From Methylorubrum rhodinum (lineage in GTDB: Bacteria; Pseudomonadota; Alphaproteobacteria; Rhizobiales; Beijerinckiaceae), in assembly GCF_014199935.1 (NCBI RefSeq), contig NZ_JACHOP010000025.1, forward strand, positions 1-64,000: 64,000 nt of DNA, read 5' to 3'. The position numbers and the translations under genes were made by a program. How positions within the stretch are numbered: the stretch's first letter is position 1; each line of letters begins with the position of its first letter. The notes under the pieces are model-generated. The model searched no databases. It was not told where the DNA came from and was given only the letters and a program-made list of their open reading frames with translations. Positions 10,147 to 18,632 of the stretch are shown one piece after another.

Positions 10147-10827
10147 GTGTACATCGTCGTCGATGAGCGTCAGTCGGTGGCCGACCAGTACGTCGCCGGA
10201 TTCGGGGCCGAAGGCGCCTCCGCCCGCTTCGTCACGGCCGATTCGATGCGGATCTGGCTCGGATCGGCGGCCCGGCGGGACGTCGAGGCGATCGAGGGCT
10301 TCCTGATCGGTGATTGCAGTGACCGCGCCTCCTGCACGGTGGCGATCCGGGCGCTGACCCAGGCGCCGATCATCGCGCTCAACGAGACCCGCTCCCTGGA
10401 GCAGACGCTCGCCCTGTTCACCGCCGGCATCGACGACGTGGTGCGCAAGCCCGTGCATGTGCGCGAGATCATCGCCCGGGCGAGCGCGATCCGCCGCCGG
10501 ATGAACCGCGGCGTCGAGACCGCGCCGGCTCCCGACCGGGAGGGGCGCCTCAAGGTGTTCGCCGACGGGCGCGATCCCGAGATCGACGGAGAGAGCCTGA
10601 TCCTGCCGCGGCGCGAGCGCCACATCCTCGAATACCTCGCCAGGAACCGCGGCCGGCAGATCACCAAGGGCCAGATCTTCACGGCCGTCTACGGCGACCT
10701 CGACACCGATTGCGAGGAGAGCGTGGTCGAGGGCCACATCAGCAAGCTGCGCAAGAAGCTGCGCATGCGGCTCGGCTACGATCCGATCGAGGCCAAGCGC
10801 ATGGCCGGCTACACCTTCGTCGGCTGA
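10147..10827 (+). CDS. ftcR: FtcR, flagellar transcriptional regulator (OmpR family)
   Basis: A 226-residue two-domain regulator: a receiver-like domain (about 1-115) and an OmpR/PhoB winged-helix domain (about 130-226). It matches FtcR/Rem of Brucella and Sinorhizobium closely: VYIVVDERQ at the start, DDVVRKPVHVREI at the end of the receiver, LPRRERHILEYL and EESVVEGHISKLRKKLR in the DNA-binding domain. The usual phospho-acceptor Asp context is absent (EGFLIGDCSD instead), as in other FtcR proteins, so phosphorylation is doubtful. GTG 10147 is chosen because family members begin M-(I/Y)-x-VVD and GGAG precedes it; ATG 10099 would add 16 residues. It is the probable activator of the flagellar genes that follow. 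Confidence 0.88.
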   Translation: MYIVVDERQSVADQYVAGFGAEGASARFVTADSMRIWLGSAARRDVEAIEGFLIGDCSDRASCTVAIRALTQAPIIALNETRSLEQTLALFTAGIDDVVRKPVHVREIIARASAIRRRMNRGVETAPAPDREGRLKVFADGRDPEIDGESLILPRRERHILEYLARNRGRQITKGQIFTAVYGDLDTDCEESVVEGHISKLRKKLRMRLGYDPIEAKRMAGYTFVG

Positions 10828-10849
10828 ACCGTCCGACGTTTCGCACGAA

Positions 10850-10888
10850 CGAACGAGGCCGCGCCCCTGCCGGGCGCGGCCTCGTTCG
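10850..10888. terminator. 17-bp perfect hairpin, ftcR/flagellin bidirectional terminator
   Basis: CGAACGAGGCCGCGCCC (10850-10866) pairs perfectly with 10872-10888 around a 5-base loop. It lies between the convergent ends of ftcR and the flagellin gene. There is no T-run, so it would work by stem stability or with Rho. Confidence 0.65.
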
Positions 10889-10933
10889 CGTTCGGGCGGA
10901 CCCCGGCCGCCGCGGCGGCCGGGGGATCGTGGC

Positions 10934-12325
10934 TCAGCGGAACAGCGAGAGGACGTTCTGGCTGCCGGAGTTGGCGATCGAGAGCGCCTGGACCGCGAGC
11001 TGCTGCTGCGTCTGCAGCGCCTTCAGCTTGGTGGACTCCTCCTCGATGTCGGCGTCGACCAGGATGCCGATGGTGCGGTCGTTGGCCTTCATCAGCGAGT
11101 CCACGAAGGTCTTCTGGCCGTCGATCTGGGTCTTGTTGGCGCCGAGCTTGGTGCCGGCATCGGTGACCTTGGCGATCGCCTTCTCGACCTGCGTGATGAT
11201 GTTCTGCAGCGCGGTGTCGCCCGCGGTGCCGACGAGGGTCGAGATGTTGATCGTGGCGAGCGAGAAGGTGGTGCCGCCGTCGACGGTGTCGAGGATGCCC
11301 TTGCCGGCGGTCGTGCCCGCCGCCGAGCCCTTGCCGCTCCGCGCGTCGGTCGCCGCGACGCCGGTGCCGAAGCCGACATCGACCAGGGTGTTACCGCCGC
11401 TCGCCGCGAGGTTCTGGATCGTCACCTGAGCCGCCGTGCCGGCGCCCGTCGCCGTGGTCTTGAAGGTCAGGCGGCCGGAGCTGTCGAGCCCGGCGGACAC
11501 CTTGCCGGCGAGCGGCGTGGCGGCGGTGTCGGCGGCGATCTGGTTGTTGACCGCGTCGAGGAACTCCTGCGTCGTCACCTTGGTCAAGTCGGCGGCGGCC
11601 GACGCCATCGTGCCCTTGTTGATCAGGACATCGGCGGTCGAGCCGTCACCCAGCGTCAGCGAGAAGCTGACTTCGTTGGTGGTGCTGAAGTTGGCGGTGC
11701 CGCCGGTGAACACGGTGGTGCCGGTGAGCGAGGTCGAGCCGAACACCTGACCCGCGGTCGCCGGGGTGGTGATGCTGGCGGCGTTGACGTCGTAGAGCTT
11801 GATCGCGTTCACGTCGACGCCGATCATCGAGAAGCTGACGTTGCCCGACGCGGCGCGCGAGAAGCCCGCCACCACGTTCTGGGTCGCCTGGTAGGCGGTG
11901 TTGGTGGCCGAGGAATCGACCGAGAGCCAGTTCTGGCCGGACGAGGTCGAGGAATCGGCCGTCGCCTTCATCTTGTCCTGAATGGCCTTGAGCTCGGTCT
12001 GGACCTTGGCGCGGTCGACGCCCGGCTGCAGCGCGGTCTGCAGCTTGGCGCGCATGTTCTGCATGTCGGACAGGACGGAGTTGAGGCCGTTATAGGCGGT
12101 GTCGACCGCCGAGGAGCCCAGGCCCAGCGAGTCCTTGACGGCCGAGAGCGAGGCGTTGTCGGTGCGCACCGTGGTGGCGATCGACCAGTAGGCGGCGTTG
12201 TCGGAGGCGGCCGAGACGCGCTGGCCGGTCGAGACGCGGTTGGAGGTCGCGTCGAGGTTGTTGTTGATCGACTTCAGCGTCGTCAACGCCGTCATGGCGG
12301 AGTTGTTGGTCAGCAGGCTGGTCAC
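10934..12325 (-). CDS. fliC: Flagellin
   Basis: A 463-residue filament subunit. The N-terminal D0/D1 helices start TSLLTNNSAMTALTTLKSI and include AADN/SDNAAYWSIATTVR. The C-terminal helix ends QQQLAVQALSIANSGSQNV-LSLFR. Between about residues 165 and 365 lies the variable surface region. GTG 12325 is chosen: GGAAG sits 7 bases upstream and alphaproteobacterial flagellins begin M-T-S-(L/I)-L-T-N. It is exported through the flagellar channel and polymerises outside the cell. Its expression is likely under FtcR and the FlaF/FlbT pair in this window. Part of the variable region resembles a segment of the nearby DUF1217 protein. Confidence 0.95.
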   Translation of the reverse strand: MTSLLTNNSAMTALTTLKSINNNLDATSNRVSTGQRVSAASDNAAYWSIATTVRTDNASLSAVKDSLGLGSSAVDTAYNGLNSVLSDMQNMRAKLQTALQPGVDRAKVQTELKAIQDKMKATADSSTSSGQNWLSVDSSATNTAYQATQNVVAGFSRAASGNVSFSMIGVDVNAIKLYDVNAASITTPATAGQVFGSTSLTGTTVFTGGTANFSTTNEVSFSLTLGDGSTADVLINKGTMASAAADLTKVTTQEFLDAVNNQIAADTAATPLAGKVSAGLDSSGRLTFKTTATGAGTAAQVTIQNLAASGGNTLVDVGFGTGVAATDARSGKGSAAGTTAGKGILDTVDGGTTFSLATINISTLVGTAGDTALQNIITQVEKAIAKVTDAGTKLGANKTQIDGQKTFVDSLMKANDRTIGILVDADIEEESTKLKALQTQQQLAVQALSIANSGSQNVLSLFR

Positions 12326-12764
12326 GGAGTGGCTTCCGGCAAAAGAAGGACAGGGAGGGTTCGTGGAACCGGGCTCGTACCGGTGCGGCGTCGACGGCCC
12401 GCCAGGGAGCCGTGGCGGACCTCGGAAGGCCCGTCCGCGCCGCGCATCACACCTCCGGACTCGCACCGGATCGGCGGGACGGACATCATGTCCATGAGCC
12501 TGAAGAGACCCACCCGCCGGCCTGTTATCGGCTGCGGCCACCGTCTTGTCGCGGCCGCGCTCGATGTCCCGAGAATGCCGCGACCGCGTTACGAAGCGAT
12601 TAAGCAGACGGGGCCGGGCGTGTCCCGATGGGAATGCTCCACAATCGGACGGATCATGTGGAGAGACTGGAGCTACGACCTGTCTCGACCCGGAAAGTCT
12701 GGCCCTGTAGGTGAAGCCGTTAACCTATTGCTTGGCGAGGCGCGGCGCCGGGCGACGAGGGGGT
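12326..12764. other. Flagellin upstream region
   Basis: About 440 bases between the flagellin start and the end of the pilZ gene on the same strand. It holds the flagellin leader and a CtrA-like box at 12589-12603. Otherwise I see no gene; short frames here lack codon bias or homology. Confidence 0.5.
12589..12603 (-). promoter_or_regulatory. CtrA-like site upstream of flagellin (TTAA-N7-GTAA)
   Basis: Read on the flagellin strand this is TTAA-TCGCTTC-GTAAC, one mismatch from the CtrA full site. It lies about 265 bases before the flagellin start. The same TTAA-N7-GTAAC form occurs at 13117 and 56941. Confidence 0.4.
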
Positions 12765-13046
12765 TCAGCCCTCGAAGGTCACGCCCGCGAAGTCGCCCCG
12801 GCGCCAGCGCAGCCGCACAGTCACCGTGCGCAGGTCGTGCGCGGCGATGACCAGGGAGAAGGTCTCGGGCAGGCCGATCTCGGGGGCGACCCGGAGCTTG
12901 GCGCCGCTGCGCGACAGGTCGCGGATCACGCAGCCGACCTGCCGCTCGGGGCCGAGCACGATCCGGCCCTGCTGGACGACGCGGTGACGCTTGCCCGCCC
13001 GCTCGACCGGTGCCACCCGTTTCGCCTCGTCCTGCGGATCGGCCAT
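12765..13046 (-). CDS. PilZ-domain protein
   Basis: A 93-residue single-domain protein. It carries the two c-di-GMP-binding signatures of PilZ: an R-x3-R segment (RAGKR, about 16-20) and D-x-S-x-x-G (DLSRSG, about 43-48), followed by a beta-barrel ending RWRRGDFAGVTF. PilZ proteins bind c-di-GMP and act on motility or surface partners. It sits between the flagellin and the rod/hook genes, so a motility role is likely but inferred. ATG 13046 is chosen; GTG 13055 would add three residues. Confidence 0.8.
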   Translation of the reverse strand: MADPQDEAKRVAPVERAGKRHRVVQQGRIVLGPERQVGCVIRDLSRSGAKLRVAPEIGLPETFSLVIAAHDLRTVTVRLRWRRGDFAGVTFEG

Positions 13047-13116
13047 CGTCGTCACAAGGCTCCCATGGCCCGCGGTTATACAGGCGCGCGCCCGCCTGTC
13101 ACCGAGCGGGGTCGCG

Positions 13117-13131
13117 TTAAGATTTCGGTAA
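13117..13131 (+). promoter_or_regulatory. CtrA-like site (TTAA-N7-GTAAC)
   Basis: TTAA (13117-13120), seven bases, GTAACC. It lies in the gap between the divergent pilZ gene (start 13046) and the membrane protein gene (start 13212), so it could serve either. Confidence 0.4.
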
Positions 13132-13211
13132 CCATGTCCGTTCACGGTTCGTGAACCGGTCCGATCCCGCGCCCGTAGGGGAGGACCGGCGACGCGTCCG
13201 GCGAGGCCGAC

Positions 13212-13799
13212 ATGACGACAGAGACCCGGCGCCCCGCCCCCCGATCGATGGCGCGGCCCGCGACACGGCCGGTCGCCCCGCCTCCGGTGCGCTCCTACGC
13301 GGGCCTGATCGCGGCCCGGCGGGCGCGCGAGGCGGCGATGGAGCGCGGAGCGCTCGCGGGCCTCGTCCTCCTCGCCCTGACGGTCAGCGGCTTCGCCGGC
13401 TACGGCATCGCCACCGGCAGCCACGATTACGACGTGCGCGCGGTGCTGCCCGACTTCGCCGGCCCCTTCGCCTGGAAGAAGACGGTGGCGCAGGGGCGCC
13501 TCGCCAGCGCCGACCTCGATCCCGTGACCACGGGCTCCCTGCCCGACCGGCCGGCGCCGCCCCAGGCCGCCGCCGCCGCGCCCGGCCCGGTGGAGCGGCC
13601 GACCCCGCCGAAAGCGGGCGCCTACGCGCTGCGCGGGGTCGCCGACGGGGTCGCGACGCTCGAAGGGCCGGGCGGCACCCGGCAGGCCGTGCTCGGCAGC
13701 GTCCTGCCCGGCGCCGGCCGCGTCCTCTCGATCCGCCGCACCGGCGCCGGCTGGATGGTGATCACCACCGAGACGATCATCGGGCCGCAGGCGCTGTGA
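13212..13799 (+). CDS. Hypothetical single-span membrane protein
   Basis: A 195-residue protein I do not recognise by name. It has an Arg/Pro-rich cytoplasmic N-terminus (1-44), one membrane segment (about 47-68, LAGLVLLALTVSGFAGYGIA), a Pro/Ala-rich linker (about 112-135) and a small C-terminal domain. That domain has the pattern YALRGVADGVATLEGPGG...GSVLPGAGRVLSI, reminiscent of PilP/GspC-type periplasmic domains but not a firm match. It opens the plus-strand flagellar block, so it may be a flagellar or envelope accessory protein. Confidence 0.7.
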   Translation: MTTETRRPAPRSMARPATRPVAPPPVRSYAGLIAARRAREAAMERGALAGLVLLALTVSGFAGYGIATGSHDYDVRAVLPDFAGPFAWKKTVAQGRLASADLDPVTTGSLPDRPAPPQAAAAAPGPVERPTPPKAGAYALRGVADGVATLEGPGGTRQAVLGSVLPGAGRVLSIRRTGAGWMVITTETIIGPQAL

Positions 13800-13899
13800 T
13801 CGCCGCCCGCCCGGGCGGGCAAGCCTGGGACAAGCGTCGCCCTCTAGAGCCCCCGATGCAGGGCGCGCGAAGAGCGCGCGCCGTCCGAAGGGTCCGCCC

Positions 13900-15162
13900 G
13901 TGACCGACACCCTCACGAGCTATCGGCTGATCGCCAGGGATATGACCACTTCCCTCAAGCGGAAGGCGGCGGAGCCGACGGTCGCGCGCGAGACCGCCTA
14001 TTACGAAGCCCATATCGGCAAGGTGAAGTCGGTCGACGACCTGATGGCCGACCAGCGCCTCTACGCCTACGCCATGAAGGCCTACGGCCTGGAGGACATG
14101 ACCTACGCCAAGGCCTTCATGCGCAAGGTCCTGACCGACGGGGTCGCGAGCGCGACGAGCTTCGCCAACCGGCTGGCGGACGACCGCTACGTCGCCTTCG
14201 CCCGGGCGTTCAGCTTCCCCAAGGCCGCCTCGGCCACGGGGACCGACCCGGCGGGCTTCGGCAGGGCCGCCGCCCCCGCGACGGTGAGCGCCGACGCGTC
14301 CCTGCCCGAGACCACGGATTTCAGCGGGCGGCGGGAGGCACGCTTCGTCATCGAGTCGCGCCTCGACGCCGCGACGGTCCAGTCGGTCACGATCACCCTG
14401 AACGCCGCGACCCTCGCGGGCACGGCCAGGGATCCGGCGAAGGCGACCCGCGCCGAGATCGCCGCCGCGATCAACGCGCAGGTGGCCGCGAGCGGCGAGG
14501 CGAGCCTCGAGGGCAAGGTCCAGGTCGGGATCGGCGTCGACAACGCCCTGTTCTTCGAGACCACCGCCTTCTACAGCCTCGGCGAGGACGGCGCGCCGGG
14601 CGGCAGCGGCGCGAATGCCGACGTGAACGTCTACGCGGGCGGCACCGGCCGCACGCTCGCGATCCGCAACGTGCCGCTCTCGGGCTTGGACCGGGTCGCG
14701 GTCGATGTCGGCTTCGGCACGGCGCTCGGCCCCGACGCGATGGCCCAGACCGTCACCGACGCCTATCTGCGCCAGTCGCTGGAGAGCGACGCGGGCGCCC
14801 AGGACACGGGCGTGCGCCTCGCCCTCTACTTCGCCCGCAAGGCGCCGACGCTCGCGAGCGCCTACGACATCCTGGGCGATGCGGCGCTGAGCCAGGTGGC
14901 CAACACCGTGATCGGCCTGCCCGCCACCAGCGGCGCGGCCACCAGCGCGGCGCTGGCCCGGCGCGTGGCGCTGATCGGCTCGAAGATCGACATCGCGAGC
15001 TTTAGGGATCCGGCGAAGGTCGAGTCCTTCGTGCGGCGCTTCGCGGCGATCTGGGACGCGCAGAACAACACCCAGTCGGCGCCCGTGCTGGCGCTGTTCG
15101 CCTCCGGCGGGATCGACGCGGAGATGCTGACCAGCCTCCAAGCCAGCCGGTCCGGGAGGTAG
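13900..15162 (+). CDS. DUF1217 flagellar-cluster protein with inserted flagellin-like module
   Basis: A 420-residue protein beginning with GTG. Residues 1-110 (TSYRLIARDMTTSLKRKA, then AYAMKAYGLEDMTYAKAFM) and about 283-420 (QTVTDAYLRQSLESDAGAQ, LALYFARKAPTLASAYDIL) match the DUF1217 family found only in alphaproteobacterial flagellar clusters. Between them, about 115-282 is an extra segment not expected in the family core. It resembles the variable region of the neighbouring flagellin: NAQVAAS...LEGKVQVGIG...VDVGFGT. The flgF start is 5 bases downstream, so it is part of the DUF1217-flgF-fliI operon. The function of DUF1217 is not established; secretion into the hook/filament is an inference. 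Confidence 0.85.
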   Translation: MTDTLTSYRLIARDMTTSLKRKAAEPTVARETAYYEAHIGKVKSVDDLMADQRLYAYAMKAYGLEDMTYAKAFMRKVLTDGVASATSFANRLADDRYVAFARAFSFPKAASATGTDPAGFGRAAAPATVSADASLPETTDFSGRREARFVIESRLDAATVQSVTITLNAATLAGTARDPAKATRAEIAAAINAQVAASGEASLEGKVQVGIGVDNALFFETTAFYSLGEDGAPGGSGANADVNVYAGGTGRTLAIRNVPLSGLDRVAVDVGFGTALGPDAMAQTVTDAYLRQSLESDAGAQDTGVRLALYFARKAPTLASAYDILGDAALSQVANTVIGLPATSGAATSAALARRVALIGSKIDIASFRDPAKVESFVRRFAAIWDAQNNTQSAPVLALFASGGIDAEMLTSLQASRSGR

Positions 15163-15167
15163 GCGCG

Positions 15168-15893
15168 ATGCAGTCGAGCCTCTACGTCTCGCTCTCCAGC
15201 CAGATCGCGCTGGAGAAGCGGCTCACCACCACGGCCAACAACGTCGCCAACATGGCGACCGCGGGCTACCGCGCCGAGGAGATGAAGTTCTCCGAGCTGC
15301 TCGGCCGCTCGACCCGCGGCGAGGTCGCCTTCGTCGGCCCCGGCACCACCGCGATCTCGCGCACCGCCGGCCAGACCACCAAGACCGACTCGCCCCTCGA
15401 CGTGGCGGTGCAGGGCGACGCGTGGCTCGGCGTCTCGGGCCCCAAGGGCACGCTCTTCACCCGCGACGGCCGCCTGACGATGGATGCCAACGGCCAGTTG
15501 CGCACCATCACCGGCAAGGCCGTGGTCGATCCCGGCGGCGGCCCGGTGACCCTCGACCCGCAGGCCGGGCCGCCGACGATCGGGCGCGACGGCAGCATCT
15601 ACCAGAACCGCCAGCAGGTCGGCGCGATCGGCCTGTTCACCCTCGACCCGAAGGCGAAACTGTCGCGGGCCGCCGACAACGCGGTGTCGTCGAGCCTGCC
15701 GGGACGGGCCGTGCAGGACTTCACCCGGCTCGGCATCGCCCAGGGCTATGTCGAGGGCGCCAACGTCAACCCGATCATGGAGATGACCCGGCTCATCGCG
15801 ATCCAACGCGCCTTCGAGAGCGCGGCGACCCAGACCTCGGAATCCGAGAACACGCTGACCGGCGCGATCAAGACGCTCGGACCGCAGGGGTGA
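15168..15893 (+). CDS. flgF: FlgF, proximal rod protein
   Basis: A 241-residue flagellar rod/hook-basal-body protein. The N-terminal ANNVANMATAGYR signature and the C-terminal GYVEGANVNPIMEMTRLI followed by QRAFESAA are typical of FlgF/FlgG rods. Length and operon position favour FlgF. A GGGAGG ribosome site precedes ATG 15168. It is exported to the periplasm by the flagellar type III system to build the rod. The stop is 4 bases before fliI. Confidence 0.9.
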   Translation: MQSSLYVSLSSQIALEKRLTTTANNVANMATAGYRAEEMKFSELLGRSTRGEVAFVGPGTTAISRTAGQTTKTDSPLDVAVQGDAWLGVSGPKGTLFTRDGRLTMDANGQLRTITGKAVVDPGGGPVTLDPQAGPPTIGRDGSIYQNRQQVGAIGLFTLDPKAKLSRAADNAVSSSLPGRAVQDFTRLGIAQGYVEGANVNPIMEMTRLIAIQRAFESAATQTSESENTLTGAIKTLGPQG

Positions 15894-15897
15894 TCGG

Positions 15898-17223
15898 ATG
15901 ACGAACGCCATCGAGCGCCTGGAGCGGGCCCTGGAGGCCGGCCGCCGCGACCTCGCCCTGGTGCGGGTCGGCGGGCCGGTGCGCGAGATCACCGCGACCG
16001 CCGCCCGAATCGGCGGCGTCTCCGCCTTCGTGCGGCTCGGCGACCGCATGGGTTTTTCCGCCGAGGGCCGGACCCAGATCGGCGAGGTCGTGCGGATCGA
16101 CGCGGGCGGCACCACGGTGAAGCCGTTCGAGAGCCGCATCGAGGTCGGGATCGGCGCCCGCGCCCATCGCATCGGCCCGGCGCGCCTGCGCCCCTCGCCG
16201 GCCTGGAAGGGCCGCGTCATCGACGCGCTGGGGCGGCCCGCCGACGGGCTCGGGCCCCTGCCCGAGGGTCCGGCGGACGTGCCGCTCGACGCCGACCCGC
16301 CCCCCGCCATGACCCGCTCCAGGGTGCGCCAGCCCCTGCCCACGGGGGTGCGGGCGATCGACCTGTTCACGCCGCTCTGCGCCGGCCAGCGCATCGGCAT
16401 CTTCGCCGGCTCCGGCGTCGGCAAGTCGACGCTGCTCGCGATGCTGGCCGGCGCTCAGGGCTTCGACAGTGTCGTGGTGGCGCTGGTGGGCGAGCGCGGG
16501 CGCGAGGTGCGCGAGTTCTTGGAGGGGCCGATCGCCGCCGCGCGGGATCGCGCCGTCATCGTCGTCTCGACCGGCGACGAGAGCCCGATGATGCGCCGAC
16601 AGGCCCCCAAGGTGGCGCTGGCGGTGGCCGAATCCCTTCGCGACCGCGGCGAGTCGGTGCTGCTCATCGTCGATTCGGTGACGCGTTATGCCCACGCCGC
16701 CCGCGACGTGGCGCTGGCGGCCGGCGAACCGGCGGTGGCCCGCGGCTACCCGCCGAGCGTCTTCTCGGATCTGCCGCGCCTGCTGGAGCGCGCCGGCCCC
16801 GGCGCGGAGGGGGCCGGCACCATCACCGGCATCTTCTCGGTGCTGGTCGACGGCGACGACCACAACGACCCCGTCGCCGATTCGATCCGCGGCACGCTCG
16901 ACGGCCACGTCGTCCTCGACCGCGCCATCGCCGAGCAGGGCCGCTATCCGGCGATCGAGCTTCTCGGCTCGATCTCGCGGCTGGCCGGCGAGGTCTGGAC
17001 CGGCGACCAGCGCGAATTGGTGCGCAAGCTCAAGAGCATGATGGCCCGCTTCGAGGAGACGCGGGACCTTCGCCTCATGGGCGGCTACCGCGCCGGCAGC
17101 GACCCCGACCTCGATCAGGCCGTCACCCTGGTGCCGCGCATCTACGAGGCGATGCGCCAGGAGCCCGGTCAGGCGCCGAGCCGCGACGCCTTCCTCGAAC
17201 TCGCCCAATCCCTGCGGGGATGA
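15898..17223 (+). CDS. fliI: FliI, flagellar export ATPase
   Basis: A 441-residue F1-beta-like ATPase. Walker A is GSGVGKST (171-178), VGERGREVREF follows, Walker B is LLIVDSVTRYA (about 255-265), and the family segment VFSDLPRLLERAG is present. It hydrolyses ATP to help load substrates into the flagellar export gate at the inner membrane. FliH, its usual regulator, is not in the window. It lies in the tight DUF1217-flgF-fliI operon. Confidence 0.95.
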   Translation: MTNAIERLERALEAGRRDLALVRVGGPVREITATAARIGGVSAFVRLGDRMGFSAEGRTQIGEVVRIDAGGTTVKPFESRIEVGIGARAHRIGPARLRPSPAWKGRVIDALGRPADGLGPLPEGPADVPLDADPPPAMTRSRVRQPLPTGVRAIDLFTPLCAGQRIGIFAGSGVGKSTLLAMLAGAQGFDSVVVALVGERGREVREFLEGPIAAARDRAVIVVSTGDESPMMRRQAPKVALAVAESLRDRGESVLLIVDSVTRYAHAARDVALAAGEPAVARGYPPSVFSDLPRLLERAGPGAEGAGTITGIFSVLVDGDDHNDPVADSIRGTLDGHVVLDRAIAEQGRYPAIELLGSISRLAGEVWTGDQRELVRKLKSMMARFEETRDLRLMGGYRAGSDPDLDQAVTLVPRIYEAMRQEPGQAPSRDAFLELAQSLRG

Positions 17224-17314
17224 GCGTGACCGCCCCTCCCCACCCCTCCCTCAGCCCCGCGCAAGCGACCGCGTGTCCACTGCGCACAGATCCGACAATC
17301 AACGAGGTGTCAGC

Positions 17315-18538
17315 ATGAGTCTCATCGGCGTGCTCCGCACCGGCGTCTCCGGGATGACCGCCCAGTCGAACCGCATTTCGACCGTGGCGGAGAACATCCA
17401 GAACGCCGGCACCACCGGCTACAAGCGCACCTCGACGGAATTCTCGTCGCTGCTGCTCGAATCGGCCGATTACGGCCAGTACAATTCCGGCGCCGTCGAG
17501 ACGACGATCCGCCGCTCGGTCGGCGAGGGCGGTCCCATTGCCTCGACGACCTCGGACAGCGATCTGGCCATCAGCGGCAACGGCTTCTTCGTCGTGAAGG
17601 ATTCGGCCGGGGCGCCGTTCCTGACGCGGGCCGGCAACTTCGTGGTCGACGGCCCGACCGGCAACCTCGTCAACGCGGGCGGCTTTACCCTGATGGGCTA
17701 CAGCCTCGCCAACGGCGAGCCGAACCCTGTGCTCAACGGCATCGCCGACCTCGAGCCGATCAACGTCTCGCGGATGGGCCAGGAGGCGCGGCCCACCACC
17801 GCCGGCACCATCAACGGCAACCTCTCCTACGAGACGCCGGTCGCGGCCTCTGCCCCGCCCGCCGTCGCGACCTTCTCGAAGAAGAGTTCGCTCAAGGTCT
17901 TCGACAATGTCGGCCAGGCCAAGATCCTCGACGTCACCATGACCAAGACCGGCGCCAATGCGTGGTCGGTGAGCTTCTACGATCAGGCGGCGCCCGCGAC
18001 CTTCCCGGCCTCGCCGCTGCGCACGACCACGCTCACCTTCGACGCCAACGGTAAGGTGGCGAGCGGCGGCACGACCAACGTGGCGGTCCCGAACGGCCGC
18101 ACGATGACGATCGACCTCTCGGCGGTCACCCAGCTCTCGGGCGACTACGCGCTCTCGGGCACCTCCGACGGCTCGGCCCCGACCGCCGTGACCGGCACCG
18201 CCTTCGGCGGCGACGGCACCGTCTACGCCCTCTACGCCGACGGCACCCGCAAGGCCGCCTTCAAGGTGCCGCTCGCCGACGTCGCGAGCCCGGACAACCT
18301 CAGCCCGCGAGCCGGCAACGTCTTCACCACCTCGGTCGATTCCGGCGACATCCAGGTCGGATTCGCCGGGGAGAACGGCCGCGGCGCCCTGAAGGCCCGC
18401 GCCCTCGAACAGTCGAACGTCGACGTCAGCACCGAGCTGACCACGATGATCGAGTCGCAGACAGTCTACACCGCCAATTCCAAGGTGTTCATGACCGGCA
18501 ACGAGATGCTCGAGACCCTGATGAACCTGAAGCGCTGA
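17315..18538 (+). CDS. flgE: FlgE, flagellar hook protein
   Basis: A 407-residue hook subunit. The N-terminus MSLIGVLRTGVSGMTAQSN and AENIQNAGTTGYKR carry the rod/hook motif. The C-terminus ESQTVYTANSKVFMTGNEM, then LETLMNLKR, is characteristic of FlgE. The middle (about 110-340) is the less conserved hook D1/D2 region. ATG 17315 is chosen, preceded by GAGGTG. A 92-base gap after fliI could hold a promoter, and flgE-flgK-flgL order matches other Rhizobiales. Confidence 0.95.
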   Translation: MSLIGVLRTGVSGMTAQSNRISTVAENIQNAGTTGYKRTSTEFSSLLLESADYGQYNSGAVETTIRRSVGEGGPIASTTSDSDLAISGNGFFVVKDSAGAPFLTRAGNFVVDGPTGNLVNAGGFTLMGYSLANGEPNPVLNGIADLEPINVSRMGQEARPTTAGTINGNLSYETPVAASAPPAVATFSKKSSLKVFDNVGQAKILDVTMTKTGANAWSVSFYDQAAPATFPASPLRTTTLTFDANGKVASGGTTNVAVPNGRTMTIDLSAVTQLSGDYALSGTSDGSAPTAVTGTAFGGDGTVYALYADGTRKAAFKVPLADVASPDNLSPRAGNVFTTSVDSGDIQVGFAGENGRGALKARALEQSNVDVSTELTTMIESQTVYTANSKVFMTGNEMLETLMNLKR

Positions 18539-18632
18539 CGCAGCCCCGTTCACGTCTCCGGGCGCGCCGTCTCGCCGACGGCGCGCCCGCCCCATCCGCA
18601 CTTCCGCGATACGACCCCCCAGGACACGAACG

